Position numbers and translations under genes: made by a program. A stretch of 16,777 bases of DNA from Ignavibacteriales bacterium (lineage in GTDB: Bacteria > Bacteroidota > Ignavibacteria > Ignavibacteriales > Ignavibacteriaceae), in the NCBI GenBank assembly GCA_003538625.1, contig DPRR01000009.1, positions 1 through 16,777 of the forward strand, in the 5' to 3' direction. Numbering within the stretch: position 1 is the first letter of the stretch; the number at the start of each line of letters is the position of its first letter. Below the pieces are notes generated by a model, which saw nothing but the letters and a program-made list of their open reading frames with translations, ran no database searches and was not told the origin of the DNA. Shown piece after piece: positions 1 through 7,259 of the stretch.

Positions 1-463
1 CTATTGATTCAATGAATGATTCAAATCTTTCCAGGAATTCTGTTAATCCACTTATCTTCTGTTTGTTGAGATATTCGAATTGAAACATCAGCACACCAAT
101 ATTTTTCTTTAATGGTTTAAGAGTTTCAAGAAATTTTTCAAAGAGATCTGCCTTTAAGAAAAAGGGATTTGGTTTTAGTGCAGCTGTTTTATCTTTATTA
201 TAAAAGTGAGTTAGTGTAATACTGTTAGGAATTTTAATAGTAAACTTAAAATTATCGGGGACAGACTTAGCATAAGATTTTAAATCGCTGTCTTTTGGAA
301 GGACCGCTTTCTTTGGTTCGAACAACGACCAGAACCATTGATCTACTTCGACAGTTTTGAAATGTTTTGCGTATTCCGAAAGGAAATTTATTTTTTCTTT
401 GTCCGGATAAACTAATCCTTTCCAGGAATCGTACTTCCAGCTGCAGGTTCCAATTCTAATCAT
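1..463 (-). CDS. DUF72 (YecE-like) family protein, 3' end beyond window
   Basis: Translating the minus strand from an ATG at 463-461 gives 154 codons open to the left edge, starting MIRIGTCSWKYDSWKGLVYP. The opening IGTCSW...W..YP, the phrase FKTVEVDQWFW and the later KFTIKIPNSITLTHFY match the DUF72/YecE family. These are cytoplasmic TIM-barrel proteins of unknown biochemical role, usually about 230-280 residues, so roughly the last third lies outside. An earlier in-frame start is excluded because the codons just upstream give no extension; a nearby ATG at 474 runs straight into TAG. No clear ribosome binding site is seen. The family call rests on recognised sequence pattern, not on a search. 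Confidence 0.8.
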   Translation of the reverse strand, partial: MIRIGTCSWKYDSWKGLVYPDKEKINFLSEYAKHFKTVEVDQWFWSLFEPKKAVLPKDSDLKSYAKSVPDNFKFTIKIPNSITLTHFYNKDKTAALKPNPFFLKADLFEKFLETLKPLKKNIGVLMFQFEYLNKQKISGLTEFLERFESFIESI

Positions 464-586
464 AGCTAATCCATTTAAGTTTATTGGAAATTAAACATAT
501 AGCAGAATCAATCCAATATCCTTAGTATAGAATTAATATTTATTTTGTGGAAGTATTGAAGCGGATCTTATGTGAGACAGGAAATC

Positions 587-700
587 ATGGTACTTCTGCA
601 GATCAGTCCTGCATTTGAAGCAGGTACAGTTATTAAATTCAAAAGTAAAAAGTTAAAATTAAAAAACGTTCTTATTGACATTCTAAAAATGAATTTATAA
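587..700 (+). CDS. Possible small ORF, 37 residues, unrecognised
   Basis: An ATG preceded at a workable distance by AGGAAA opens a 37-codon frame ending in TAA. The product starts MVLLQISPAFEAGTVIKFKS and is then lysine-rich (KSKKLKLKNV). I recognise no family. Support is only the Shine-Dalgarno-like sequence and a strong plus-strand terminator 50 bases after the stop. The stretch could equally be a non-coding RNA ending at that terminator, or the remnant of a lost gene. Confidence 0.2.
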   Translation: MVLLQISPAFEAGTVIKFKSKKLKLKNVLIDILKMNL

Positions 701-751
701 TTTTAAAACAACGCTAATAGTAACCAGCGCTATGTATTAAAAGTTAAATCG

Positions 752-788
752 ATCCCCGATGTGTGCCCCCATGTCGGGGATTTTTTTT
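752..788 (+). terminator. Rho-independent terminator
   Basis: The arms ATCCCCGA (752-759) and TCGGGGAT (774-781) pair perfectly over 8 bp around a 14-base loop, and a run of eight T follows on the plus strand. On the minus strand the hairpin is followed only by CGATTTAACTTTT, so it is weaker as a terminator for the leftward response-regulator operon that ends at 852. A secondary role for that operon is still possible. Confidence 0.75.
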
Positions 789-851
789 GCTGTACGAATG
801 TTTTGAAATGATTTGCTGAAATTTGGAGAGAGAATAATGAAAGTCTTGTAA

Positions 852-1547
852 TTACAACAAGTTTTCTATAATTGATTTGTATCCGCGACCTATTGGTACA
901 GATTTACCATTAACTTCAACTGCGTCGGCTGTATATGAATCAATTTTAGTCAATGAAACAATAAATGATCTGTGAATGCGCTTGAATAAATTTGAGGGCA
1001 GAAGAGACTCAATATCGTGAGTACTTATTTTTGAAATGTATTCTTTTTTTGTTGTAACAATCTTAATGTACTCCCGTTGACTTTCAATATAAACAATTTC
1101 TGAAAATAATATTTTTACTTTCTTTTTTTGCACATTTAAAAATATAAAATCCTTTTGCTCCTGACTGTTATTTGAAATATTCTTTTCACATTGAGCAGAT
1201 TTAACCTTATTAACAGCTATTAAAAATCTTTCAAATTCGAACGGCTTTAATAAATAATCTGTAACATTCAGATTAAAGCCCTCAATAGCATACTGATGGT
1301 AGGCCGTAGTGACAATTACAGCTGGTGGTTGTGTAAGAGTTTTTAAAAATGCCATACCTTTTAATTTCGGCAGATGAATATCTAAAAAAATCAGGTCGAT
1401 TATGTTCTCACGTAAATAGTCAGTTGCAAGAATAGCATCTTTAAATGTACCGACTAATTCCAGAAACGGTACTTGCAAAATATAATCCGTTAAAACTTTT
1501 ACCGCTAACGGCTCATCTTCTATTATTATACACTTTATTTTAGACAT
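852..1547 (-). CDS. LytTR-family response regulator
   Basis: The 231-residue protein is a DNA-binding response regulator. An N-terminal receiver domain (about 4-120) has the acidic pair E10/D11, the phospho-acceptor D56 in FLDIHLP, the switch threonines near T80/T81 and K101 in LLKPF. A C-terminal LytTR domain (about 133-229) carries FLNVQKKKVKILFSEIVYIES, shortened here as a typical entry strand, and the IHRSFIVSL segment. LytTR domains bind direct repeats in promoters through beta-strands. The start ATG lies inside the end of the upstream kinase gene (8-nt overlap), so the two are translationally linked. Candidate target repeats lie at 2749-2800. The length is normal for the family. Confidence 0.93.
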   Translation of the reverse strand: MSKIKCIIIEDEPLAVKVLTDYILQVPFLELVGTFKDAILATDYLRENIIDLIFLDIHLPKLKGMAFLKTLTQPPAVIVTTAYHQYAIEGFNLNVTDYLLKPFEFERFLIAVNKVKSAQCEKNISNNSQEQKDFIFLNVQKKKVKILFSEIVYIESQREYIKIVTTKKEYISKISTHDIESLLPSNLFKRIHRSFIVSLTKIDSYTADAVEVNGKSVPIGRGYKSIIENLL

Positions 1548-2589
1548 GGCTGGCCAGGTTAATTTTTAAATTAGTCGTGAATATAGATTGCCCTTGTTGA
1601 AGAGAAAGATTGAAATCCCGATATAGCAATTCCAGTTGACGTCTAAGGTTAGAAAGACCAATGTTCTCTTTTACACTCTGTTCTTCAGAAAATTTTTCGG
1701 TAGAATTTTTTACAACAAAGATTAAAAGACGGTTATTAACCGAAAGATGAATATCGACAAATGGCTGATTTCTAGTTTCCGAGACACCATGTTTAAACGC
1801 ATTCTCAATTAATGGGATAAGCAACAGTGGCGGCAAGGCTTGTTTCATATCTTCAATGTCATAATTAAAATTAACACTTAAAGAATCATCGTAACGTAAT
1901 TTTTCAAGGGCAATATAGTCATTAATAATTTTCAGTTCCTGTTCAATAGCTATAAACTCACCACCGGTTTCATAAAGCATAAACCGCAAAATTTGCGATA
2001 GGCGTAAAATTGATTCAGGAGCCAGATCAGATTTATCTCTTGTTAATGAATAGATGTTATTTAACGTGTTGAATAAAAAATGCGGGTTTGTTTGTGATTT
2101 GAGATAGTTCAATTCAGCTTCTTGTTTTTCAATGCGAAGTTGTTGTGCGGCTTCTTTTAATTTTCTGAAATCATAAAAATGTTTAATAATTCCAAAAAAG
2201 ATTATTGACATCACACCATATGCAGCTTGAGAAGAAATTGTTTGTGAAACTGACGGGAATGTTAATAAAGCAGTATAAATATGCAGGCTGATCCCAATAG
2301 ATCTCCAGGCATATAAGCCAAAAGAACATAACATTAACTGAAACCATAAGGCTAAAAGGAAAAGTATAATATTGTAAAAGTAGTATTTCCGTTTCCGCTT
2401 TATAAAAGGTAGAGTGAACTCGAAAAAAATAAAATTGACAGTAACAGCATAAAAAAATCGCCAGATATTATTTATAATTTCTGCATGCAACGGACCAGTA
2501 TAATTTGCTAGATCTATGAACAGCCAAAGACACAGATAGGCAAAGCCAACCCATAAATAAAATTTAAAACGGTTTCTATCGATTGACAT
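1540..2589 (-). CDS. LytS-type membrane sensor histidine kinase
   Basis: Cognate kinase of the LytTR regulator. From the chosen start it is 349 residues, with about four membrane segments (roughly 9-25, 44-62, 70-90 and 118-137), a short coiled linker (142-160), the His_kinase phospho-acceptor motif NPHFLFNTLNNIYSL with H170, and an ATPase N-box IENAFKHGV near N263. The G boxes are short, as usual for this family. No separate sensory domain is seen, so the signal is probably sensed in or at the membrane. The frame stays open to a TTG at 2688, with further ATGs at 2655 and 2595. I prefer the ATG at 2589 because AGGA lies 5 bases before it, but 2595 is almost as likely. Confidence 0.9.
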   Translation of the reverse strand: MSIDRNRFKFYLWVGFAYLCLWLFIDLANYTGPLHAEIINNIWRFFYAVTVNFIFFEFTLPFIKRKRKYYFYNIILFLLALWFQLMLCSFGLYAWRSIGISLHIYTALLTFPSVSQTISSQAAYGVMSIIFFGIIKHFYDFRKLKEAAQQLRIEKQEAELNYLKSQTNPHFLFNTLNNIYSLTRDKSDLAPESILRLSQILRFMLYETGGEFIAIEQELKIINDYIALEKLRYDDSLSVNFNYDIEDMKQALPPLLLIPLIENAFKHGVSETRNQPFVDIHLSVNNRLLIFVVKNSTEKFSEEQSVKENIGLSNLRRQLELLYRDFNLSLQQGQSIFTTNLKINLASHV

Positions 2590-2748
2590 CTTCATCCTGT
2601 TATTAATTAGAAGCTTCAGCAAATCCTTATTATTTTCATTTTGCAATCTCCGCATTTTGTTTTGTGAAGACAAATATAAAGAGATCAACTTAATATATTG
2701 AGATGCCTTTCTATTAAATATGACTGCTTAATACGCTTTACATCTTTA

Positions 2749-2800
2749 TCTGTTGACATAATTACGCCGTTTGTCTACAATAATCCGCTGTATGTTGACC
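2749..2800. promoter_or_regulatory. Three 21-bp-spaced direct repeats, candidate LytTR binding site
   Basis: The ten-mers TCTGTTGACA (2749), TTTGTCTACA (2770) and TATGTTGACC (2791) lie exactly 21 bp apart and fit TNTGTYKACM. The intervening bases of the first two units also resemble each other (ACGCCG against CCGCTG). LytTR regulators typically bind pairs of 9-bp direct repeats spaced by about 12-13 bp, that is one face of DNA every two turns. The site lies between the divergent kinase/regulator operon and the DUF4395-rhodanese pair, so either could be the target. The repeats are seen directly; regulator binding is inferred. Confidence 0.5.
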
Positions 2801-2920
2801 TGCTATTTTAGTTATTTATTTGATTACATATCCTTGCACCAGCAAATAACTTTTTAAAATAAAATTAGGCAATGATACTGATATGATTAAGGTGAATCTG
2901 AAAGAGAGACAGCAAATAAA

Positions 2921-3601
2921 ATGAAGAATAAGATAATTTACTTTGGAGAAAATGTTGATGGATATAAAATCCCCGTTTTGAATGAACGGGAGATACGAGC
3001 TGCGGCTGGAATACTTTTTTTAATAATGTTTATATCAATCCTGATAGTTTTATTTAAAGGTGATTTTTTATATCTGAAGTATGCTATTACAATATTCCTT
3101 ACTGATATACTAATACGGGTTATGGTGAATCCTAAATTTTCACCCTCATTAATAATAGGACGATTAATAGTAAGGAACCAAATCCCGGAATATGTTGGTG
3201 CTAAACAAAAAAAAATTGCCTGGATCATTGGTTTAGTTTTAGCAGCAATAACTTTTCTAAGTATCGTAGTGTTAAATCTACGCAGCCCAATAACCGGTAT
3301 TATCTGTTTGATTTGCCTTATATTTTTATTCTTTGAGACAGCATTTGGAATTTGTCTTGGATGTAAATTTTATTCAATATTTTATAAAGAAAAAGCTCAA
3401 TACTGTCCCGGTGAAATATGTGAAGTAAACTCTAAACAAGAAATTCAAAAGACATCCAAAATGCAATTGCTCATTGTTCTGGGATTTATTGCATACATCT
3501 ACCTCGTAGTAATTTTACTCGATAATAATTTTAGTAAAAAACCAAACAATATTTTTAAAACAGTAAGTACTACACAAGTAAATAAACAGGAGACAAAATG
3601 A
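2921..3601 (+). CDS. DUF4395 family membrane protein
   Basis: The 226-residue integral membrane protein matches DUF4395: a short cytoplasmic start (VPVLNERE-like, here IPVLNEREIRA at 18-28), paired helices (about 28-46 and 50-67), the phrase NPKFSPSLIIGR (70-81), then further helices (about 99-118, 124-146 and 182-201). It has a CLGC pair (C145, C148) and CPGEIC (C162, C167) around helix four. DUF4395 proteins often occur beside rhodanese or thioredoxin-type genes, and the four cysteines suggest thiol or sulfur chemistry, but the function is not established. The stop overlaps the start of the rhodanese gene by 4 nt (ATGA), so they are probably co-translated. Only a weak purine-rich sequence precedes the ATG. 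Confidence 0.82.
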   Translation: MKNKIIYFGENVDGYKIPVLNEREIRAAAGILFLIMFISILIVLFKGDFLYLKYAITIFLTDILIRVMVNPKFSPSLIIGRLIVRNQIPEYVGAKQKKIAWIIGLVLAAITFLSIVVLNLRSPITGIICLICLIFLFFETAFGICLGCKFYSIFYKEKAQYCPGEICEVNSKQEIQKTSKMQLLIVLGFIAYIYLVVILLDNNFSKKPNNIFKTVSTTQVNKQETK

Positions 3602-5220
3602 GCACAAAAAAAATAAAATATTATTTTTTTACTTTGATTGCGGGGTTACTAATAACCTTTCAAACCTTGATTGCACAACAAGATATTAAAGGCAATTTAG
3701 TTACTGTACAGTGGCTTAAGAAGAACATTAATAATCCCAATATAATATTGCTTGATGCGTCGCCATCTTACGTTTACAAAGAAAAGCATATATCTGGAGC
3801 GATAAATTATGATATTTTTTCATATGGTGTACAGGAATTACCCGTAGCTGAGATAGAAAAACGTTACCAGGCATGGGGAATCAGTAAAGACAAAAAGATA
3901 GTTATGTACGATCAGGGCGGAACCATCTTTGCCACAAGACTTTTTTTCTCACTTGACTATTACGGCTTCCCACAAAAGGACCTCTTAATCTTAGATGGTG
4001 GACTAGCCAAATGGCAAGCAGAAGGAAACGAGGTAACAAATGAACAAATAACTAAAGTAAAAAAAGGCAATTACACAATAAAGAAGATTAATGAAGCTAT
4101 AAAAGTGGAGTTAACGGAATTTCTTACTGCATCCGGTGATAGACATAATAACGTTTTACTAGAAGCACTGGATGCCGGATGGCATTTTGGAGGGACACAA
4201 TTTTTTAACAGACCTGGTCATATTCCAAATGCCATTATGCTGCCAAGTGATGACTTTTATAATCCAGATAAAACTTTCAAATCCTCTGAAGAAATTAAAA
4301 AGATGATTGACTATTTGGGAATTAAATCCGAGCAACAAATTTACACCCATTGTGGTGGTGGAATAGCTGCAAGTGTGCCGTACTTTGCACTTAAATACCT
4401 GCTGGGCTACCCTAGGGTGAAGCTTTATAATGGTTCACAGTTAGAATGGCTATCCGATCAAAGAGAATTACCATTCTGGACATATGATGCGCCATATTTG
4501 ATGCGAGAAACAAACTGGTTAAAGACTTGGGGAGGAAAAATGATGAGAATGTATGGGGTTTCAAAAGTCAGTATTATTGATATTCGAAATAAGGAAGAAT
4601 ACAATGAAGGTCATTTACCTTTTGCAATAAATATCCCCGCAGAAGTTTTTAAAAACAATATCACTGACCTTGGCAAACTAGCAAAAGAGCTGGGCAGCGC
4701 CGGTGTTAATGTGTCTTTCGAGGCGGTTATAATGTCGGGAAAAGGTTTGACGAAAGAAGCTGCTTTGGCATTTGTGATGCTGGAGAAACTAGGACAGAAA
4801 AAAATATCTATCTTTATGGACTCAATGGAAAAGGCTGCACAACTTGGTTTTCCTGCTATAAAGGATCTAAATGAAATATCTAATTCGACTGGAACTTATT
4901 CAATAAATATCCAAAAAGATATTATAATTAATGATCCGAAGTCTACTAACGGAATTTATCCCAAAATATACATATCCTCAGGCGAAGACATGCCTGTACA
5001 TACTTCAAACAATAAAGTTATTCATTTACATTATACTGAGTTCCTGAATGATGACGGTAGTATCAAAGCAGCAAAAGATATCTGGAATATCCTGGATACA
5101 GCTGGTGTTCCAAGATATGCAGAACTTTTTTGCATTTCGGATGATCCCGGCGAGGCAGCGGTAAACTTTTTTATTTTAAAGATGATGGGTTTTCCGGATA
5201 TTAAGGTGTTAGTCATTTGA
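3598..5220 (+). CDS. Exported multi-rhodanese sulfurtransferase
   Basis: The 540-residue protein begins with a Sec-type signal peptide (hydrophobic about 9-25, likely cut after LIAQ). I see two clear rhodanese modules, then a third and a shorter fourth. Module 1 (about 32-147) has the LLDASPSYVYKEKHISGAIN entry but D105 where the catalytic cysteine belongs (YDQGGT). Module 2 (about 168-296) has HCGGGIAASV with C252, the probable active site. Module 3 (about 307-420) has IIDIRNKEEYNEGHLPFAI but MSGKG and no cysteine. The tail (about 452-540) ends with FCISDDPGEA (C512), possibly a diverged fourth module. Rhodaneses move sulfur from thiosulfate or persulfide donors to thiols; the substrate here is unknown. 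It overlaps the DUF4395 gene by 4 nt and probably works with it at the cell envelope. Confidence 0.88.
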   Translation: MSTKKIKYYFFTLIAGLLITFQTLIAQQDIKGNLVTVQWLKKNINNPNIILLDASPSYVYKEKHISGAINYDIFSYGVQELPVAEIEKRYQAWGISKDKKIVMYDQGGTIFATRLFFSLDYYGFPQKDLLILDGGLAKWQAEGNEVTNEQITKVKKGNYTIKKINEAIKVELTEFLTASGDRHNNVLLEALDAGWHFGGTQFFNRPGHIPNAIMLPSDDFYNPDKTFKSSEEIKKMIDYLGIKSEQQIYTHCGGGIAASVPYFALKYLLGYPRVKLYNGSQLEWLSDQRELPFWTYDAPYLMRETNWLKTWGGKMMRMYGVSKVSIIDIRNKEEYNEGHLPFAINIPAEVFKNNITDLGKLAKELGSAGVNVSFEAVIMSGKGLTKEAALAFVMLEKLGQKKISIFMDSMEKAAQLGFPAIKDLNEISNSTGTYSINIQKDIIINDPKSTNGIYPKIYISSGEDMPVHTSNNKVIHLHYTEFLNDDGSIKAAKDIWNILDTAGVPRYAELFCISDDPGEAAVNFFILKMMGFPDIKVLVI

Positions 5221-5384
5221 AAGTACGAATACAAGGTACAAGGATAGCATATAACTTACGCTGAGGATGGGCATCTTAGATTTGGCAAATTGGTATATAG
5301 AACTGCCAATAATAATTTATTGAATTTGAGTATAGATATCTGCGAAAAGCGATTATAAATTAACCTTGACACTAATAATAAACT

Positions 5385-5987
5385 ATGAATGAAATAGTTT
5401 TTAAGATAATATTTGCAACACTGTTTGCTATTTATATTGTAATCAGAGGCCCCTACGACAAAGAATATAAGCAAATAGAAAAAATTAAAACTCTCAATTC
5501 ATTAACAGATAAATGCTTATTGATATTGATGACCATTGGTTTATTATTGATGCCCCTAATTTGGTTACTGACACCTTTTCTTAATGATTTTAAAATTGAA
5601 TTCCCTGATTGGTTTCGGATAGTTGGAATTTTAATTTCAATAATTAGTCTGTTTTATTTTCGGCGGATTCATAAAACACTTGGGACAAGCTGGTCGCCAA
5701 CATTGGAGATCACTAAGAGACATCAGCTAATTCAGATTGGAGTTTATAAAAGGATTAGACATCCAATGTATTTACAAATGTTAATTTGGGCAATAGCTCA
5801 ATGTCTGATTATTTCAAATTACATTGCAGGTTTTTCCGGATTGATGGTCTGGATAATTTTTTATTTCATCAGAGTTCCTAAAGAGGAAGAAATGATGACG
5901 GATTACTTTGGTGAAAAATACATAAAATATAAAAAACAGACTGGAAGTATATTCCCAAATATAAAAAACAGTAATCTGCTGACTTAA
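5385..5987 (+). CDS. Isoprenylcysteine/phospholipid methyltransferase-like membrane protein
   Basis: The 200-residue protein has about four membrane segments (4-20, 43-63, 77-92 and 131-161). Its C-terminal half is typical of the ICMT/PEMT superfamily: IGVYKRIRHPMYL (118-130, with the conserved RHP at 125-127) and then RVPKEEEMMTDYFGEKYIKYKK, summarised here by the acidic run E167-E169 and the YFGEKY motif. These enzymes use S-adenosylmethionine at the membrane. Bacterial members rarely have a known acceptor, so isoprenylcysteine or phospholipid should not be assumed. It is monocistronic here, 164 bases after the rhodanese stop. No Shine-Dalgarno sequence precedes the ATG; the leader is A-rich. 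Confidence 0.83.
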   Translation: MNEIVFKIIFATLFAIYIVIRGPYDKEYKQIEKIKTLNSLTDKCLLILMTIGLLLMPLIWLLTPFLNDFKIEFPDWFRIVGILISIISLFYFRRIHKTLGTSWSPTLEITKRHQLIQIGVYKRIRHPMYLQMLIWAIAQCLIISNYIAGFSGLMVWIIFYFIRVPKEEEMMTDYFGEKYIKYKKQTGSIFPNIKNSNLLT

Positions 5988-6046
5988 TATTTCCGTTTCT
6001 TAAATTTTCCAATCATACAGTGATCCAGCAACTTATGACAAAATGA

Positions 6047-6077
6047 TGCAACCTTTTACAACAAGCTTGATTATACT
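6047..6077 (+). promoter_or_regulatory. Possible promoter of the ECF sigma operon
   Basis: TGCAACCTTTT at 6047-6057 resembles the AAC-containing -35 elements that many ECF sigma factors recognise, and ECF genes are often self-activated. A TATACT at 6072-6077 could instead be a housekeeping -10. The positions fit a transcript beginning shortly before the TTG start at 6101. The spacing does not settle which sigma factor would use it. Confidence 0.25.
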
Positions 6078-6100
6078 ATTATTAAAAAAGAATATTTATT

Positions 6101-6670
6101 TTGAATGAAGAGAAGCTCCTTAAGGAATTAGATAATGACCCACACAAATTCGGGGAGATATATGAGGCATTTTATAAGAAAATTTTCGGGTATGTCTTTA
6201 GAAGAACTATGGACTATGATGCAGCCAAAGATATTGCAGCTGAGACGTTTCTTAAAGCATATACCGGTATCGCAAAATTTAAATATCGTAACATCTCAGT
6301 CCTATACTGGCTTTACAGAATCGCCACAAATGAGCTTAATAAATATTTCAACAGCCGCAAGTATATGCCCGAGTCGTTAAGCAGGATCTATGAGGAGTAT
6401 GGTGTCGATATAACAGATTATTCAAATGCAGAGACCGAAAGAATAATGCTTGAGGAAGATCTTGAAAAGCACCGTGAGTTTATGAGGATAAATGTGCTTA
6501 TTAAAAAGCTTGACATAAAATACCAGGAAGTAATTTCATTAAGATTCTTTGAACAGAAATCCATAAAGGAGATCGCAGTTATTCTTAACAAAAAGGAAGG
6601 AACAGTTAAATCGCTCCTTTCCAGGGGTATTGATAAATTAAAAGGAAATATTACAAGGACAAAAAAATGA
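6101..6670 (+). CDS. ECF-type RNA polymerase sigma factor
   Basis: The 189-residue protein has only the two domains of extracytoplasmic-function sigma factors. Region 2 (about 15-85) includes YRNISVLYWLYRIATNELN-type sequence for -10 recognition, summarised by the VLYWLYRIATNE core. Region 4 (about 128-182) has a helix-turn-helix in SIKEIAVILNKKEGTVKSLL. The start is a TTG (LNEEKLL read as MNEEKLL); the first in-frame ATG, at residue 37, would remove half of region 2. Its stop overlaps the start of the next gene by 4 nt, a layout typical of a sigma factor with a membrane-bound regulator. No strong Shine-Dalgarno sequence is seen. Confidence 0.92.
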   Translation: MNEEKLLKELDNDPHKFGEIYEAFYKKIFGYVFRRTMDYDAAKDIAAETFLKAYTGIAKFKYRNISVLYWLYRIATNELNKYFNSRKYMPESLSRIYEEYGVDITDYSNAETERIMLEEDLEKHREFMRINVLIKKLDIKYQEVISLRFFEQKSIKEIAVILNKKEGTVKSLLSRGIDKLKGNITRTKK

Positions 6671-7122
6671 AAAAAGACGATGTTGATAAAATGCTTAGCG
6701 GTATGGATCTGCCTGATCCTGAAAATATAAAACACCAGCAGGAATTAAAAATTCCATTATTAAGCTTTAAGAAATCATCAAGAGCAGGATTATGGCTGCT
6801 AGTTGTGCCGGTGGTCGGTGCTGTTACATTTTTATTTAAATATGTATTGGGTATATACTCAACTTTGATTGATGGAATCCGAAAATTCTTTGATGCTATT
6901 GACAGTAACCAGTTTCTCACCTTCTTAATTCCTGTAATTTTTATAGTATTCCCTTTAACTGCTATGATTATAAACTTTCTGGCATTCTGCCATTTTACCT
7001 TTATCAAAGAAAAAAAAGAACTTCTTATAACCATAAAATACCGTCCCCTTAACATAGCAGTATTTTTATTTTCATTTGCGATACTAGTTTTCTTCCTTTT
7101 GCCGGACAATTTGTCTTTTTAA
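6667..7122 (+). CDS. Small three-helix membrane protein, possible anti-sigma partner
   Basis: The 151-residue protein has about 35 polar N-terminal residues (MKKDDVDKMLSGMDLPDPEN...) followed by three predicted membrane segments (about 40-60, 83-108 and 126-145). Its ATG sits in an ATGA overlap with the sigma gene stop, so it is co-translated with it. Position and a cytosolic N-terminal tail before membrane helices make an anti-sigma role plausible, but I see no zinc-binding anti-sigma motif (no HxxxCxxC) and do not recognise a family. The gene itself is well supported by the overlap and the consistent membrane pattern; the function is a guess from position. Confidence 0.7.
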   Translation: MKKDDVDKMLSGMDLPDPENIKHQQELKIPLLSFKKSSRAGLWLLVVPVVGAVTFLFKYVLGIYSTLIDGIRKFFDAIDSNQFLTFLIPVIFIVFPLTAMIINFLAFCHFTFIKEKKELLITIKYRPLNIAVFLFSFAILVFFLLPDNLSF

Positions 7123-7259
7123 TGGGACAATGATCATCGGCAATGAATCAGGAACGGAATATCGCCAATCATTCGGATATAAAATTAAAACTTAATGCAA
7201 TAACAAAAATTAATATTAAAAATATAATTGACAATAAAACCATTGAATAAAGGTAAAAA

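Larger units (their letters stand above)
464..851. other. Spacer with possible small ORF and one terminator
   Basis: This 388-base spacer separates the start of the DUF72 gene from the end of the response-regulator gene, both on the minus strand. It holds a possible plus-strand small ORF (587-700) and a good plus-strand terminator (752-788). The rest is AT-rich and I see nothing else in it. A plus-strand terminator between two minus-strand genes needs a plus-strand transcript to make sense, which is why the small ORF or an RNA is worth considering. Confidence 0.6.

Noticed and set aside
2938..3228. Minus-strand 96-codon frame inside the DUF4395 gene
   Set aside because: It is a shadow of the plus-strand membrane protein, with no start signal and no family.
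5282..5309. Inverted repeat TTGGCA/TGCCAA after the rhodanese gene as a terminator
   Set aside because: The stem is six pairs, the loop is 16 bases, and no T-run follows.
6651..7109. Minus-strand 152-codon frame opposite the sigma partner gene
   Set aside because: The plus-strand frame overlaps the sigma gene by ATGA and shows a membrane pattern; the antisense frame is its low-complexity shadow.
7130..7195. A 21-codon frame (MIIGNESGTEYRQSFGYKIKT) after the membrane protein of the sigma operon
   Set aside because: It has no ribosome binding site and no recognised family; it may be a remnant of a lost third gene but cannot be supported.
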